From contig CADCBB010000009.1 of assembly GCA_902799555.1 (NCBI GenBank), forward strand, positions 1-64,000: 64,000 nt of DNA. The letters are read 5' to 3'. Positions 1-7,420 of the stretch are shown in pieces. Origin of the DNA: an uncultured Bacteroidales bacterium (lineage in GTDB: Bacteria; Bacteroidota; Bacteroidia; Bacteroidales; Paludibacteraceae). The position numbers were made by a program, and so were the translations under genes. Each line of letters begins with the position of its first letter. Position 1 is the stretch's first letter. A model generated the notes under the pieces. The model was not told the origin of the DNA. It saw nothing but the letters and a program-made list of their open reading frames with translations, and searched no databases.

Positions 1-88
1 GATTCTCGAATTTCTCTACAGCCTCCTTTGTCTGCGGCTCAGACAAAACGGGAGTCAATACGAAGGCTGTTTCATAATGATTTACCAT
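1..88 (-). CDS. rpsF: Ribosomal protein S6, N-terminal part (cut by window edge)
   Basis: Seen: the reverse strand from an ATG at 88 reads MVNHYETAFVLTPVLSEPQT and continues KEAVEKFEN to the window edge. This is the opening strand and helix of bacterial bS6 (typical Bacteroidales start: M-NxYETxFILTPVLS). S6 binds 16S rRNA and S18 in the small-subunit platform. Only 29 codons are present. A Bacteroidetes promoter lies about 135 nt upstream, leaving a long leader that contains an 8-bp-period tandem repeat. Family assignment is firm despite the short fragment. Confidence 0.9.
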   Translation of the reverse strand, partial: MVNHYETAFVLTPVLSEPQTKEAVEKFEN

Positions 89-132
89 TGTAGTAAACTT
101 TAAATTTTTAATAATTTGTTAATAATAATTTT

Positions 133-195
133 CTAGTTCCCTATTCTCCTAGTTTCCTATTTTCCTGGTATCCTAGTCTCCTAGTTCCCTAGTCT
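133..195. repeat. Degenerate short tandem repeat, period 8
   Basis: Eight consecutive units of the form CCTAGTTC, CCTATTCT, CCTAGTTT, CCTATTTT, CCTGGTAT lie in the rpsF leader. One of about twenty such islands in the window (see findings). Confidence 0.8.
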
Positions 196-223
196 CTCTG
201 CGCACTCCGCGACAAAAAGCCTG

Positions 224-255
224 CAAAATTACAACTTTTTTCTGACATGACCAAA
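224..255 (-). promoter_or_regulatory. Promoter of rpsF
   Basis: Reverse strand reads TTTGGTCATGTCA, then about 12 nt, then TAATTTTG (224-231), matching the Bacteroidetes -33/-7 pattern. The -33 box is the TTTGG type also seen at rplS, pnp and tRNA-Lys. Confidence 0.75.
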
Positions 256-393
256 TTTTTCGCCTAAAAACTTTGTTTTTTCTCCATTTTTCTTCTTTTT
301 GCTCTTTATATTTTGCATTTCTTATCTCGCCATGAAGGCTCGAACAATTTTTTCAGTCGCATTTTTGCGGCCGTTCATGGCTCTGGTTCTGCT

Positions 394-575
394 CGCGGGG
401 CTAATTCCCCGCGCTTTTCCGTTGCGCAGCCTCCCACCTTCGTTTGTTTCCAGAGATTTTATCCTGGGTTATAGACGTTTGTTCCTTACAGGCGAATATC
501 ATTCGCCGCTTTCCATGCTGGCTCGGGGATAGGCGTTTTACCCCTTCGTCCCCTGCGCGAAACGACACTTTCGCG
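394..575. repeat. Hairpin-rich repeat element, copy 1 (gene-free stretch 89-643)
   Basis: Three perfect hairpins are visible: CGCGGGG/CCCCGCG at 394-413, GGCGAAT/ATTCGCC at 491-507 and CGCGAAA/TTTCGCG at 556-575. The block at 431-515 (TCCCACCTTCGTTTGTTTCC, then a spacer, then CTTACAGGCGAAT) recurs at 1911-2017 on the other side of the DUF4419 gene. Short ORFs across it look incidental. Apart from this block, the rpsF promoter, the tandem repeat and the next gene's promoter, I see nothing else in 89-643. Confidence 0.7.
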
Positions 576-592
576 AAAAATTGCAAAAAAAA

Positions 593-623
593 TTGCATAT
601 ATAAAAAATTATTTGTAATTTTG
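593..623 (+). promoter_or_regulatory. Promoter of the DUF4419 lipoprotein gene
   Basis: TTGCATAT at 593-600 and TAATTTTG at 616-623 match the Bacteroidetes -33/-7 pattern; the start codon follows at 644. Confidence 0.75.
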
Positions 624-643
624 CAGCGCAAAATATTCAAATT

Positions 644-1813
644 ATGAAAATTATCTTTAGTATGAGTTCACGCTCCTTTTTATGGGTTGGCTTAATCATA
701 TCACTTGTTAGTTGTGCATCTAATTCAAACAAAGTCGTGTCCGAAGCACAGACAGATTCCATACAAACAACCGTTATTCACTTGACGGATTTGCCTGCAA
801 CGAATGATGTCCTGCGGAAAAATACAGCACAAGATTATTTTGAATACTTGGATTTTTTTGATGAACGTTTAGTGGTGATTTCCACGCTTAAAGACAGCCT
901 TACCTACGCTTCCCATCCGTTTCTTACCAGTGCTCGTTTGGCCTACGCACAACACCGGCCACTCGTCATATCTCCGGATATTGTCTGGCTGGTGATTGAA
1001 CGAGGCTTTGCCACGCATATAGACATCCATGCGGAAGAACTTCGAAGTAAGTTTGTGCCCTTTGAGGGAAAGAAGGAACTGGAGATATATGCTGAACCTG
1101 GACTGATGAATAAATCTGCAGAAGAATGGGAACCTCTTTTCGCGCAGTTTAGCGAACAGATCGCAGTATGGACTGGTTCGGAATTAGTGCAAACGCTAAA
1201 ATCAGACTTCTCTACCTCTACTCCAACATCAATCACGGCATCGGAAATCATGATCATGTCTGCAATGCAGCATTATTTTGATTATAATGTTACTTCTATC
1301 TGTGGTATTCCAGACATTTATCTGGAAGGAACAGCACAAGACTGGAATCATCTTATAGAAAAAGCCAACGCGCTTCGACAATATAACCTCGATTGGTGGA
1401 TAGACGAACTGGAACCGGTTCTCAAAAAGATAGCTGCCGCAGCGAACGGAGAATGCGATATTGTCTTCTGGCAATCCATCATCCGCAAGAAAGATATTCC
1501 TGTAGAAGGACAGGAGATGTGCGGATATAGACCTCCTCATGAGCAAATTGACGGATGGATTGTAAAATTCTATCCCTATACCCGATATTCAAGGCGGACA
1601 CTTGATTTTCTATATGATACCGATATTTCGAAATTGCCGCACGAAGAAAGTGCTGCTCCGCTCAAATATACTGACATCGACAATACGGTTTACAATCTTG
1701 ACATTCACGCAGGACTTGTTGGCATAGAGGAAGATACCACCACTCGTGCCTTGCGTCCGGTAATAGCGTGGTGGGTTACTGAACAGCTCACACAGCGGGA
1801 ACGCTATAAGTAA
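644..1813 (+). CDS. DUF4419 domain lipoprotein
   Basis: The 389-residue product starts with a hydrophobic segment ending in a lipobox (SLVSC), so it should be a lipoprotein. The rest matches DUF4419 as I know it: an early segment with HPFLTSARLAYAQHRPLVIS followed by PDIVWLVIERGF, a central run on FSEQI, FSTSTPTSITASEIMIMSAM and QHYFDYNVTSICGIPDIYLEG, and late W-rich DWWIDELEPVL and DGWIVKFYPYT. DUF4419 has no established activity. It is a single gene with its own promoter, between two copies of a hairpin repeat. Family call is good; function unknown. The start at 644 puts the signal peptide about 9 residues in; an internal ATG (MSSRSFLW) is also possible. Confidence 0.85.
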   Translation: MKIIFSMSSRSFLWVGLIISLVSCASNSNKVVSEAQTDSIQTTVIHLTDLPATNDVLRKNTAQDYFEYLDFFDERLVVISTLKDSLTYASHPFLTSARLAYAQHRPLVISPDIVWLVIERGFATHIDIHAEELRSKFVPFEGKKELEIYAEPGLMNKSAEEWEPLFAQFSEQIAVWTGSELVQTLKSDFSTSTPTSITASEIMIMSAMQHYFDYNVTSICGIPDIYLEGTAQDWNHLIEKANALRQYNLDWWIDELEPVLKKIAAAANGECDIVFWQSIIRKKDIPVEGQEMCGYRPPHEQIDGWIVKFYPYTRYSRRTLDFLYDTDISKLPHEESAAPLKYTDIDNTVYNLDIHAGLVGIEEDTTTRALRPVIAWWVTEQLTQRERYK

Positions 1814-1895
1814 CCTTGGGGGATTTATCCCGATTCGCTTGTTTATATACCGCCACGCCTTCCCGCGTAGCGGTTTTTCTTTCTTCGTATTTCAG

Positions 1896-2017
1896 GCGAT
1901 TGTCATTCGCTTCCCACCTTCGTTTGTTTCCTGAAGTAATCGTGCCCTTGTGGCTAAGAAATTTCATTCTGGGTCTTTGACTTCGTCTCTTACAGGCGAA
2001 TAAAATTCGCCGCTTCT
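1896..2017. repeat. Hairpin-rich repeat element, copy 2
   Basis: Contains TTCCCACCTTCGTTTGTTTC (1911-1930) and CTTACAGGCGAAT...ATTCGCCGC (GGCGAAT/ATTCGCC hairpin 1995-2011), matching copy 1 at 431-515 in the same orientation. It lies in the gene-free stretch 1814-2241. Confidence 0.7.
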
Positions 2018-2093
2018 TAATATACCCCTCTTCCCGCCCGCTCGGTCTCAATGCGGGTGTAGCCCATGCGGCGAGTAAAGATTCTTCTTTTCC

Positions 2094-2197
2094 GCCGACT
2101 ATTAGTCGGCATCAAAAAAATGACAACTTCTCCACCTGGTTTCCAGCAGGTTTCAATGGATGCTCAATGGATGCTGAAAGGGTGCTCAATGGTTGCA
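2094..2197. repeat. Palindrome followed by an 11-bp-period tandem repeat
   Basis: GCCGACTA-T-TAGTCGGC (2094-2110) is a perfect 8+1+8 palindrome. At 2154-2197 four 11-bp units follow: CAATGGATGCT, CAATGGATGCT, GAAAGGGTGCT, CAATGGTTGCA. Both lie downstream of the small reverse-strand gene ending at 2242; the palindrome has no clear T-run, so I do not call it a terminator. Confidence 0.65.
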
Positions 2198-2241
2198 TGT
2201 CCCAACCTGAGCACCCTCTCATAACTCTTTTGTTCCGATCT

Positions 2242-2598
2242 CTATTCTACCGCTCGCCCCTCTTTCAGCGCCAAACTTACATGATGCCGCACGAAATCGC
2301 AAAGTCTTCCTTGAATCGGCTTATTATATTTCCGCGCCTTCCGCTTTGCCTCGTCATACATGGCCTGCCATATAGCCCGCCGTTCAGGGTCATGTAAGAT
2401 CGCCTTACTCTCAGCAATATAGTTCCCAAAACTCTTGCAAGTCGGATGAGCGGCTTTCTTTTTCTTAGTCTTCTTACTCAATTCCGGCTTCAAGCACACC
2501 GCTGCCTCTTCACTATTCCCGGGAATATGTCGCGCATAATGCCTGCCGTCTATATGCCCCTTAAAATCGTCTATCAATCCTGACCACTTAACTTTCAT
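2242..2598 (-). CDS. Small basic protein of unknown function
   Basis: 118 residues from the ATG at 2598 (MKVKWSGLIDDFKGHIDGRH). The longer frame to 2628 would start inside the promoter, so I chose the internal ATG. The protein is lysine-rich in the middle (KKTKKKKAAHP) and mostly helical later (WQAMYDEAKRKARKYNK). The opening K-x-S-G-L-I-x-D-x-x-G-x-I resembles small Bacteroidetes proteins of unknown role that start similarly. It has its own promoter and is divergent from the pullulanase gene. No catalytic motif seen. Confidence 0.65.
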   Translation of the reverse strand: MKVKWSGLIDDFKGHIDGRHYARHIPGNSEEAAVCLKPELSKKTKKKKAAHPTCKSFGNYIAESKAILHDPERRAIWQAMYDEAKRKARKYNKPIQGRLCDFVRHHVSLALKEGRAVE

Positions 2599-2617
2599 AG
2601 TCCTTATAATTTTTTTG

Positions 2618-2649
2618 CAAAGATACAAAAAGATCCTGACATATGCAAA
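2618..2649 (-). promoter_or_regulatory. Promoter of the small basic protein gene
   Basis: Reverse strand reads TTTGCATATGTCA, then TATCTTTG (2618-2625). The start codon is 20 nt downstream. Confidence 0.7.
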
Positions 2650-2697
2650 TTTTTATCTCCCATTTTGTACAAAAAACTTCATTTTTCTTCCATTTAC

Positions 2698-2728
2698 TTG
2701 CATATCTCATTTTTTTGTTGTAATTTTG
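2698..2728 (+). promoter_or_regulatory. Promoter of the pullulanase gene
   Basis: TTGCATAT at 2698-2705 and TAATTTTG at 2721-2728. The leader that follows carries a 7-bp-period repeat (CTGAATA, CTGATAA, CTGAAAA, CTGAATA; 2741-2776) directly before the start codon. Confidence 0.75.
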
Positions 2729-2783
2729 CACTCGCAAAATCTGAATACTGATAACTGAAAACTGAATACTAATAAATCATACC

Positions 2784-4667
2784 ATGCGTAAAACAATTAT
2801 TCTTATGCTTTCGTTAGCATTAGTCGCTTGTACAGCCAAGCAACCGAAAATGGAGGACGAGTGCCTCTATAGTCCCTCAAAAACCCAATTTGCATTCTGG
2901 TCCAATGTAGCCGAACAGATGGAGATCCATCTCTATGACGCCGCGGACGCCGCCGAGTACGAGACCGTTGCCCTCAAAAAAGGTGAGAACGACTTCTGGA
3001 CGGCTTCTGTCAAAGGCAACCTTGCCGGTAAGTACTACACCGTACGTTCTTTCCAAAATGGCGAATGGGCTCCTGAAGCACCGGGTATCTTTGCCAAAGC
3101 CGTTTCTATCAATGGTCAGCGTGCCGCGATCATCGATTTCGCAGCCACCAACCCTGAAGGCTGGGACAAAGACGTTCGTCCTGCCATGACCGATCCGACC
3201 GATATCGTCGTCTATGAGACCCATCTCCGTGACTTCACCATGTCGCCCAACTCCGGCATAGAGCACAAAGGCAAATTTCTCGGCCTCACCGAAGAAGCAC
3301 CGCTCAATTATCTGAAGGAACTCGGTATCACCCACCTCCAGATCCTGCCGATGTTTGACTACGGATCCATTGACGAGACAAACCTGGCTCAAAACCGCTA
3401 TAACTGGGGCTACGATCCGGTCAACTACAATGCTCCCGAAGGCGGCTATTCTACCAACCCGTTTGACCCTGCTTGCCGTATTCGCGAAGCGAAGATGATG
3501 GTTCAAGCCCTGCATAAAGCCGGCATCCGCGTTGTCATGGATGTCGTTTATAACCATACCTACGATGTTATGGGCTGCGCTCTTGGTCGTGTCGTACCGC
3601 AGTATTTCTACCGCCTCAACGAGGATGGTACCTATGCCAACGGTTCTGGTTGCGGCAACGAGACCGCTTCAGATCACGAAATGTACCGCCGCTTCATGGT
3701 AGAGTCCGTTTGTTACTGGGCACGCGAGTACCACATCGACGGTTTCCGTTTTGACCTTATGGGCATCCATGACCAAGAGACCATGCGTCAGATCCGTGCC
3801 GCACTCGACGAGATTGATCCGACGATCCTCACCTACGGTGAAGGCTGGGCAGCCATGTCTCCGGCCTATCCGTACGAAGAACTCGCCATGAAACAGTGGA
3901 CCTATAAGATGCCGCGCGTAGGCGCGTTCAGCGATGATATCCGTAATGCCCTCATCGGTAGCCCCTTTGACCATGACCCGGGTTTTGCTTCCGGCAATCC
4001 TGCAGGTGTCAAGGACGTTATGCGTGGCCTGATCGCTTGTCCGGAATGGTCCGGCGAACCGATGCAACACGTAAGCTATATCACTTGCCATGACAACTAC
4101 TGCCTCCGTGATCGTATCGAAGTGTCCACAAAAGGAGTATCCGAAGAAACCCGCCTGCGCATGAATAAACTCGCCCAAACAGCCGTCCTCGTTTCGCAAG
4201 GCATGTCTTTCCTCTACGGCGGCGAAGAACTATACCGTACCAAACAGGGCATTGATAATAGTTACCAAAGTCCCGATTCAATCAATATCATTCCTTGGGA
4301 GAATCTCGAGAAATATGTCGATCTGCACGAATACTACAAGCAGATGATCGCCATCCGTCGTGCCCACAAGGGCTTCCGTCTTGGTAGCGCTGAGGCTGTA
4401 GAAGAGCACGTAGAATTCCTCGATGCCGACAACGACCAAGTCATCGTTTATCGCATCAAGGACCTCGAAGGCATTGACACCGCGAAGTCCCTACTTGTCT
4501 TCCTCAATGGAAGCGCTGAAGAAGCGACGGTAACGATGCCGGAAGCGGAAGGTAACTATGTACTGTTGGCTTATGACGGTCACGCGAACGCAGAAGGACT
4601 CGATTTCGCACCCTATGACAAAATCGATGTCGCTCCCTATTCAGCAACAATTATCGCAGAAAACTAA
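2784..4667 (+). CDS. pulA: Type I pullulanase-like GH13 lipoprotein
   Basis: 627 residues. The N-terminus has a lipoprotein signal (SLALVAC, Cys16), so it is probably surface or periplasm anchored. An N-terminal beta-sandwich precedes the GH13 barrel. The pullulanase signature YNWGYDP is near residue 205. Conserved GH13 regions follow: VVMDVVYNHT (about 250), GFRFDLMG with the nucleophile Asp (about 320), YGEGW with the acid/base Glu (about 350) and TCHDN (about 434). The family hydrolyses alpha-1,6 branches in pullulan, starch or glycogen. Monocistronic with its own promoter; it ends 4 nt into the convergent uvrB stop. malQ at 40.6 kb could process the released linear glucans. Exact specificity is inferred. 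Confidence 0.9.
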   Translation: MRKTIILMLSLALVACTAKQPKMEDECLYSPSKTQFAFWSNVAEQMEIHLYDAADAAEYETVALKKGENDFWTASVKGNLAGKYYTVRSFQNGEWAPEAPGIFAKAVSINGQRAAIIDFAATNPEGWDKDVRPAMTDPTDIVVYETHLRDFTMSPNSGIEHKGKFLGLTEEAPLNYLKELGITHLQILPMFDYGSIDETNLAQNRYNWGYDPVNYNAPEGGYSTNPFDPACRIREAKMMVQALHKAGIRVVMDVVYNHTYDVMGCALGRVVPQYFYRLNEDGTYANGSGCGNETASDHEMYRRFMVESVCYWAREYHIDGFRFDLMGIHDQETMRQIRAALDEIDPTILTYGEGWAAMSPAYPYEELAMKQWTYKMPRVGAFSDDIRNALIGSPFDHDPGFASGNPAGVKDVMRGLIACPEWSGEPMQHVSYITCHDNYCLRDRIEVSTKGVSEETRLRMNKLAQTAVLVSQGMSFLYGGEELYRTKQGIDNSYQSPDSINIIPWENLEKYVDLHEYYKQMIAIRRAHKGFRLGSAEAVEEHVEFLDADNDQVIVYRIKDLEGIDTAKSLLVFLNGSAEEATVTMPEAEGNYVLLAYDGHANAEGLDFAPYDKIDVAPYSATIIAEN

Positions 4668-6679
4668 GAAATAGCTTGCAATCGATTCTGCATCTCGAGC
4701 ATTTCATCTCGTAGGAAAGCGGCGGTCTCAAAGTCCGTCGCTTTTGCTGCGGCGAGCATCTGTTTGCGCTTCTCGTCAATGGCCTTCTCCAGTTGTTTGG
4801 CATCCATTTTCTGCCATGCAGCGCCTTTCCAACTCTCCTTAATAGTCGCTTCTAGACGTTTCTTCTCTTCCTCCGGATCCTTATACAATCCTGCAAGCGC
4901 TGAAGTGTTGATCTCTTTCTTGATCGGCGTAGGCGTAATGCCGTGCTCCTCGTTGTACTTCATCTGAATTGCTCGGCGTCGATTCGTCTCATTGATCGTC
5001 GCCTGCATCGCCGGCGTGATCTTGTCGCCGTACAGCACGGCTTTACCGTGAATATGTCGTGCCGCACGACCAACCGTTTGTGTCAAGCTTCGCTGGTCGC
5101 GCAAGAAGCCTGTCTTATCGGCATCCAAGATCGCAACCAGACTTACTTCCGGCAAATCCAGACCCTCTCGCAGCAGGTTCACACCCACTAACACATCGTA
5201 CTCACCTTTCCGCAGATCCTCCATGATCTTCACACGCTCGATGGTGTCTATATCCGAATGGATATAAGCCGACTTAATCCGATATTTCCGCAAATACTCA
5301 TCCAATTCCTCCGCCATCCGTTTGGTCAGCGTTGTTACGAGGCACCGCTCATTTCGATGAATCCTAAACTTGATCTCGTCCATCAAGTCATCTACCTGAT
5401 TCTTCGTCGGACGCACCTCAATCTCCGGATCCAACAAGCCTGTCGGACGAATCAGCTGATCGATCACAATACCTTCGCTTCGCTCCAACTCATACTCGTC
5501 CGGTGTCGCAGATACATAGATCGTCTGACCCGTTTTCTGTTCGAACTCATCGAACTTAAGCGGCCTGTTATCTCGTGCAGCAGGCAAACGGAAACCGTAG
5601 GTAACGAGATTATCCTTACGTGCCTTATCGCCTCCGTACATACCGCGTATCTGCGGCACAGTGACGTGACTCTCGTCAATAACCAGCAACATATCTTTCG
5701 GGAAATAATCGAGCAGACAATAGGGTGGTGTACCTGCTTCGCGTCCGTCGAAATACCTACTGTAGTTCTCTACACCCGTGCAGTAACCCAACTCATCCAG
5801 CATCTCGAGATCGTACTTCACCCGCTCTTCGATACGCTTAGCGTATAGTTCTTCGCCTAAATCAATGAAATACTCGATCTGTTTGTCCAAATCGGCCTTG
5901 ATCTGTTCCTTTGCAGCTGCAATCCGTTCGGCACTCGTCAGGAAAATGGTCGCCGGACTCAGGTTATAATGATCAAACTCTTCGATGACCTGCCCGCTTA
6001 TCGGATCAACGGTCAGAATTGCGTCTATCTCATTCCCGAAAAACTCAATGCGAACCAAATAATCTGCATAAGCCAGCGCAATATCGATCGTATCGCCCTT
6101 CACCCTAAATCGTCCACGCGCCAACTCCACATCATTACGTACGTACTGCGCGCCTACGAGTTGTTTGAGCAATGTGTCCATCGGCATGACCTCGCCTCGC
6201 TTCAACTCTACCACATTGGCCGTAAAGTCCTGCGGAGAACCTAAACCATAGATACAACTGACCGAACTGACAATAATCACATCCTTTCGTCCGCTCAGCA
6301 AAGCAGCCACGGCACTCAATCGCAACCGATCGATCTCTTCGTTGATGCTCAAATCCTTGTCAATATATGTGTCCGTACTCGGGATATAGGCTTCAGGCTG
6401 GTAGTAATCGTAGTAACTCACGAAATACTCCACCGCATTATGCGGAAAGAAGGCCTTCATCTCCGAATACAACTGCGCCGCCAGCGTCTTGTTATGACTC
6501 ATGATTAGGGTAGGGCGGTTCAACTGCTGGATCACATTCGCCACTGTAAACGTCTTTCCGCTTCCGGTCACACCCAACAACACCTGCGCTTGAGCGCCGG
6601 CTTTCACACCTTCTACCAATGCCTTTATCGCTTCCGGCTGGTCTCCTGTCGGTTTATATGGACTCTCTAATTGAAACAA
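4664..6679 (-). CDS. uvrB: Excinuclease ABC subunit B
   Basis: 671 residues, normal for UvrB, the DNA-damage-verifying helicase of nucleotide excision repair. Walker A GVTGSGKT is at about 36-43, the damage-probing hairpin at YYDYYQPEAYIPSTDTYIDK, the DEAD-type box at LLVIDESH, helicase motif VI at QTVGRAARH, and the C-terminal UVR motif near ETAAFLRDEMLEMQ. The likely start is TTG at 6679 (reads M-FQLESPYKPTGDQ): the frame closes just upstream (TGA), and the usual N-terminus M-NFELTS-YKPTGDQ aligns at this codon. A copy of an interspersed repeat begins 3 nt upstream and may have replaced the native start region. Convergent with pulA, stop codons overlapping. Confidence 0.97.
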   Translation of the reverse strand: MFQLESPYKPTGDQPEAIKALVEGVKAGAQAQVLLGVTGSGKTFTVANVIQQLNRPTLIMSHNKTLAAQLYSEMKAFFPHNAVEYFVSYYDYYQPEAYIPSTDTYIDKDLSINEEIDRLRLSAVAALLSGRKDVIIVSSVSCIYGLGSPQDFTANVVELKRGEVMPMDTLLKQLVGAQYVRNDVELARGRFRVKGDTIDIALAYADYLVRIEFFGNEIDAILTVDPISGQVIEEFDHYNLSPATIFLTSAERIAAAKEQIKADLDKQIEYFIDLGEELYAKRIEERVKYDLEMLDELGYCTGVENYSRYFDGREAGTPPYCLLDYFPKDMLLVIDESHVTVPQIRGMYGGDKARKDNLVTYGFRLPAARDNRPLKFDEFEQKTGQTIYVSATPDEYELERSEGIVIDQLIRPTGLLDPEIEVRPTKNQVDDLMDEIKFRIHRNERCLVTTLTKRMAEELDEYLRKYRIKSAYIHSDIDTIERVKIMEDLRKGEYDVLVGVNLLREGLDLPEVSLVAILDADKTGFLRDQRSLTQTVGRAARHIHGKAVLYGDKITPAMQATINETNRRRAIQMKYNEEHGITPTPIKKEINTSALAGLYKDPEEEKKRLEATIKESWKGAAWQKMDAKQLEKAIDEKRKQMLAAAKATDFETAAFLRDEMLEMQNRLQAIS

Positions 6680-6681
6680 AA

Positions 6682-6765
6682 TTCAAAATCACGGGATAAT
6701 ATATATTTATATATATTATAAGGAGGGGTGGGATACGATATTACCCTTACTTACCCTCGACTTGC
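6682..6765. repeat. Partial copy of the island repeat, next to the uvrB start
   Basis: TTCAAAATCACGGGATAATA, an AT palindrome (6697-6718, arms of 10), then GG.TACGATAT.ACCCTTACTT. The same order of blocks occurs inside the direct repeats at 32273-32462 and 37180-37370. No TAnnTTTG promoter for uvrB is evident inside it. Confidence 0.7.
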
Positions 6766-6774
6766 CTCTGATAA

Positions 6775-6802
6775 AACAAAAGGGGAACCTTTCGGAACCC
6801 CT
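6775..6802 (-). terminator. Terminator of rplS
   Basis: Reverse strand: AGGGGTTCC-GAAA-GGTTCCCCT followed by TTTTGTTTT; the stem has two internal mismatches. It is 15 nt past the rplS stop. Confidence 0.75.
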
Positions 6803-6817
6803 GTTTGTTTGAGCTTT

Positions 6818-7171
6818 TTACTTAACGCGGCGCTCTTGGATGCGGGCTTTCTTACCCGTACGCTCACGCAGGTAGTACAGTTTCGCACGACGTACTTTAC
6901 CGTACTTGTTCACTGTAATGCTCTCAATGAAGGGGCTGTCCATCGGGAAGATACGCTCTACACCAACGTTGCCACTCATCTTACGAACAGTGAAGCGTTT
7001 CTTGTCACCGCTACCGTGAATGCAGATTACATCACCGCGGAACTCCTGAACACGCTCTTTGTTACCTTCTTTGATACGGTATCCTACCGTAATCTGGTCA
7101 CCTGCCTTGAATGCAGGGAATTCTTTCTTCTCACCGGCAAAAGCTTGCTCGGCTACTTTCAGCAAATCCAT
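6818..7171 (-). CDS. rplS: Ribosomal protein L19
   Basis: 117 residues, standard for bL19. Family motifs are visible: FPAFKAGDQITVGYRIKEG, the segment RVQEFRGDVICI, FTVRKMSGNVGVERIFP, and the C-terminal KVRRAKLYYLRERTGKKARI. L19 sits at the 30S/50S interface. It has its own promoter 150 nt upstream and its own terminator, so it appears monocistronic. Confidence 0.98.
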   Translation of the reverse strand: MDLLKVAEQAFAGEKKEFPAFKAGDQITVGYRIKEGNKERVQEFRGDVICIHGSGDKKRFTVRKMSGNVGVERIFPMDSPFIESITVNKYGKVRRAKLYYLRERTGKKARIQERRVK

Positions 7172-7323
7172 TTCTTATATGCTTTATTATGGATTAGTAA
7201 TAAACATATCGGGCATATACTACTATTCGAGTTGGTTCCGTAACCGATAACTGGTAACCCGTAACCCCTCTAATGCAATCGCCAGAGGCGCGATATGTGT
7301 GCTTTTTATGCGAAAAAAGCGTG

Positions 7324-7355
7324 CAAAATTACTGCTTTTTTTTGATATAGCCAAA
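7324..7355 (-). promoter_or_regulatory. Promoter of rplS
   Basis: Reverse strand TTTGGCTATATCA, spacer, TAATTTTG (7324-7331). It is the TTTGG -33 type. A degenerate GTAACC-type tandem repeat lies in the leader near 7240-7270. Confidence 0.75.
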
Positions 7356-7420
7356 TTTTTCAATGAAAAAAATCGTTTTTGTATCAAAATAAGAAATTTT
7401 TCATTAGAAAAAATGATTTT

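Noticed and set aside
299..647. Short ORFs on both strands around 300-650
   Set aside because: They overlap hairpin repeats and the DUF4419 promoter and lack any protein character.
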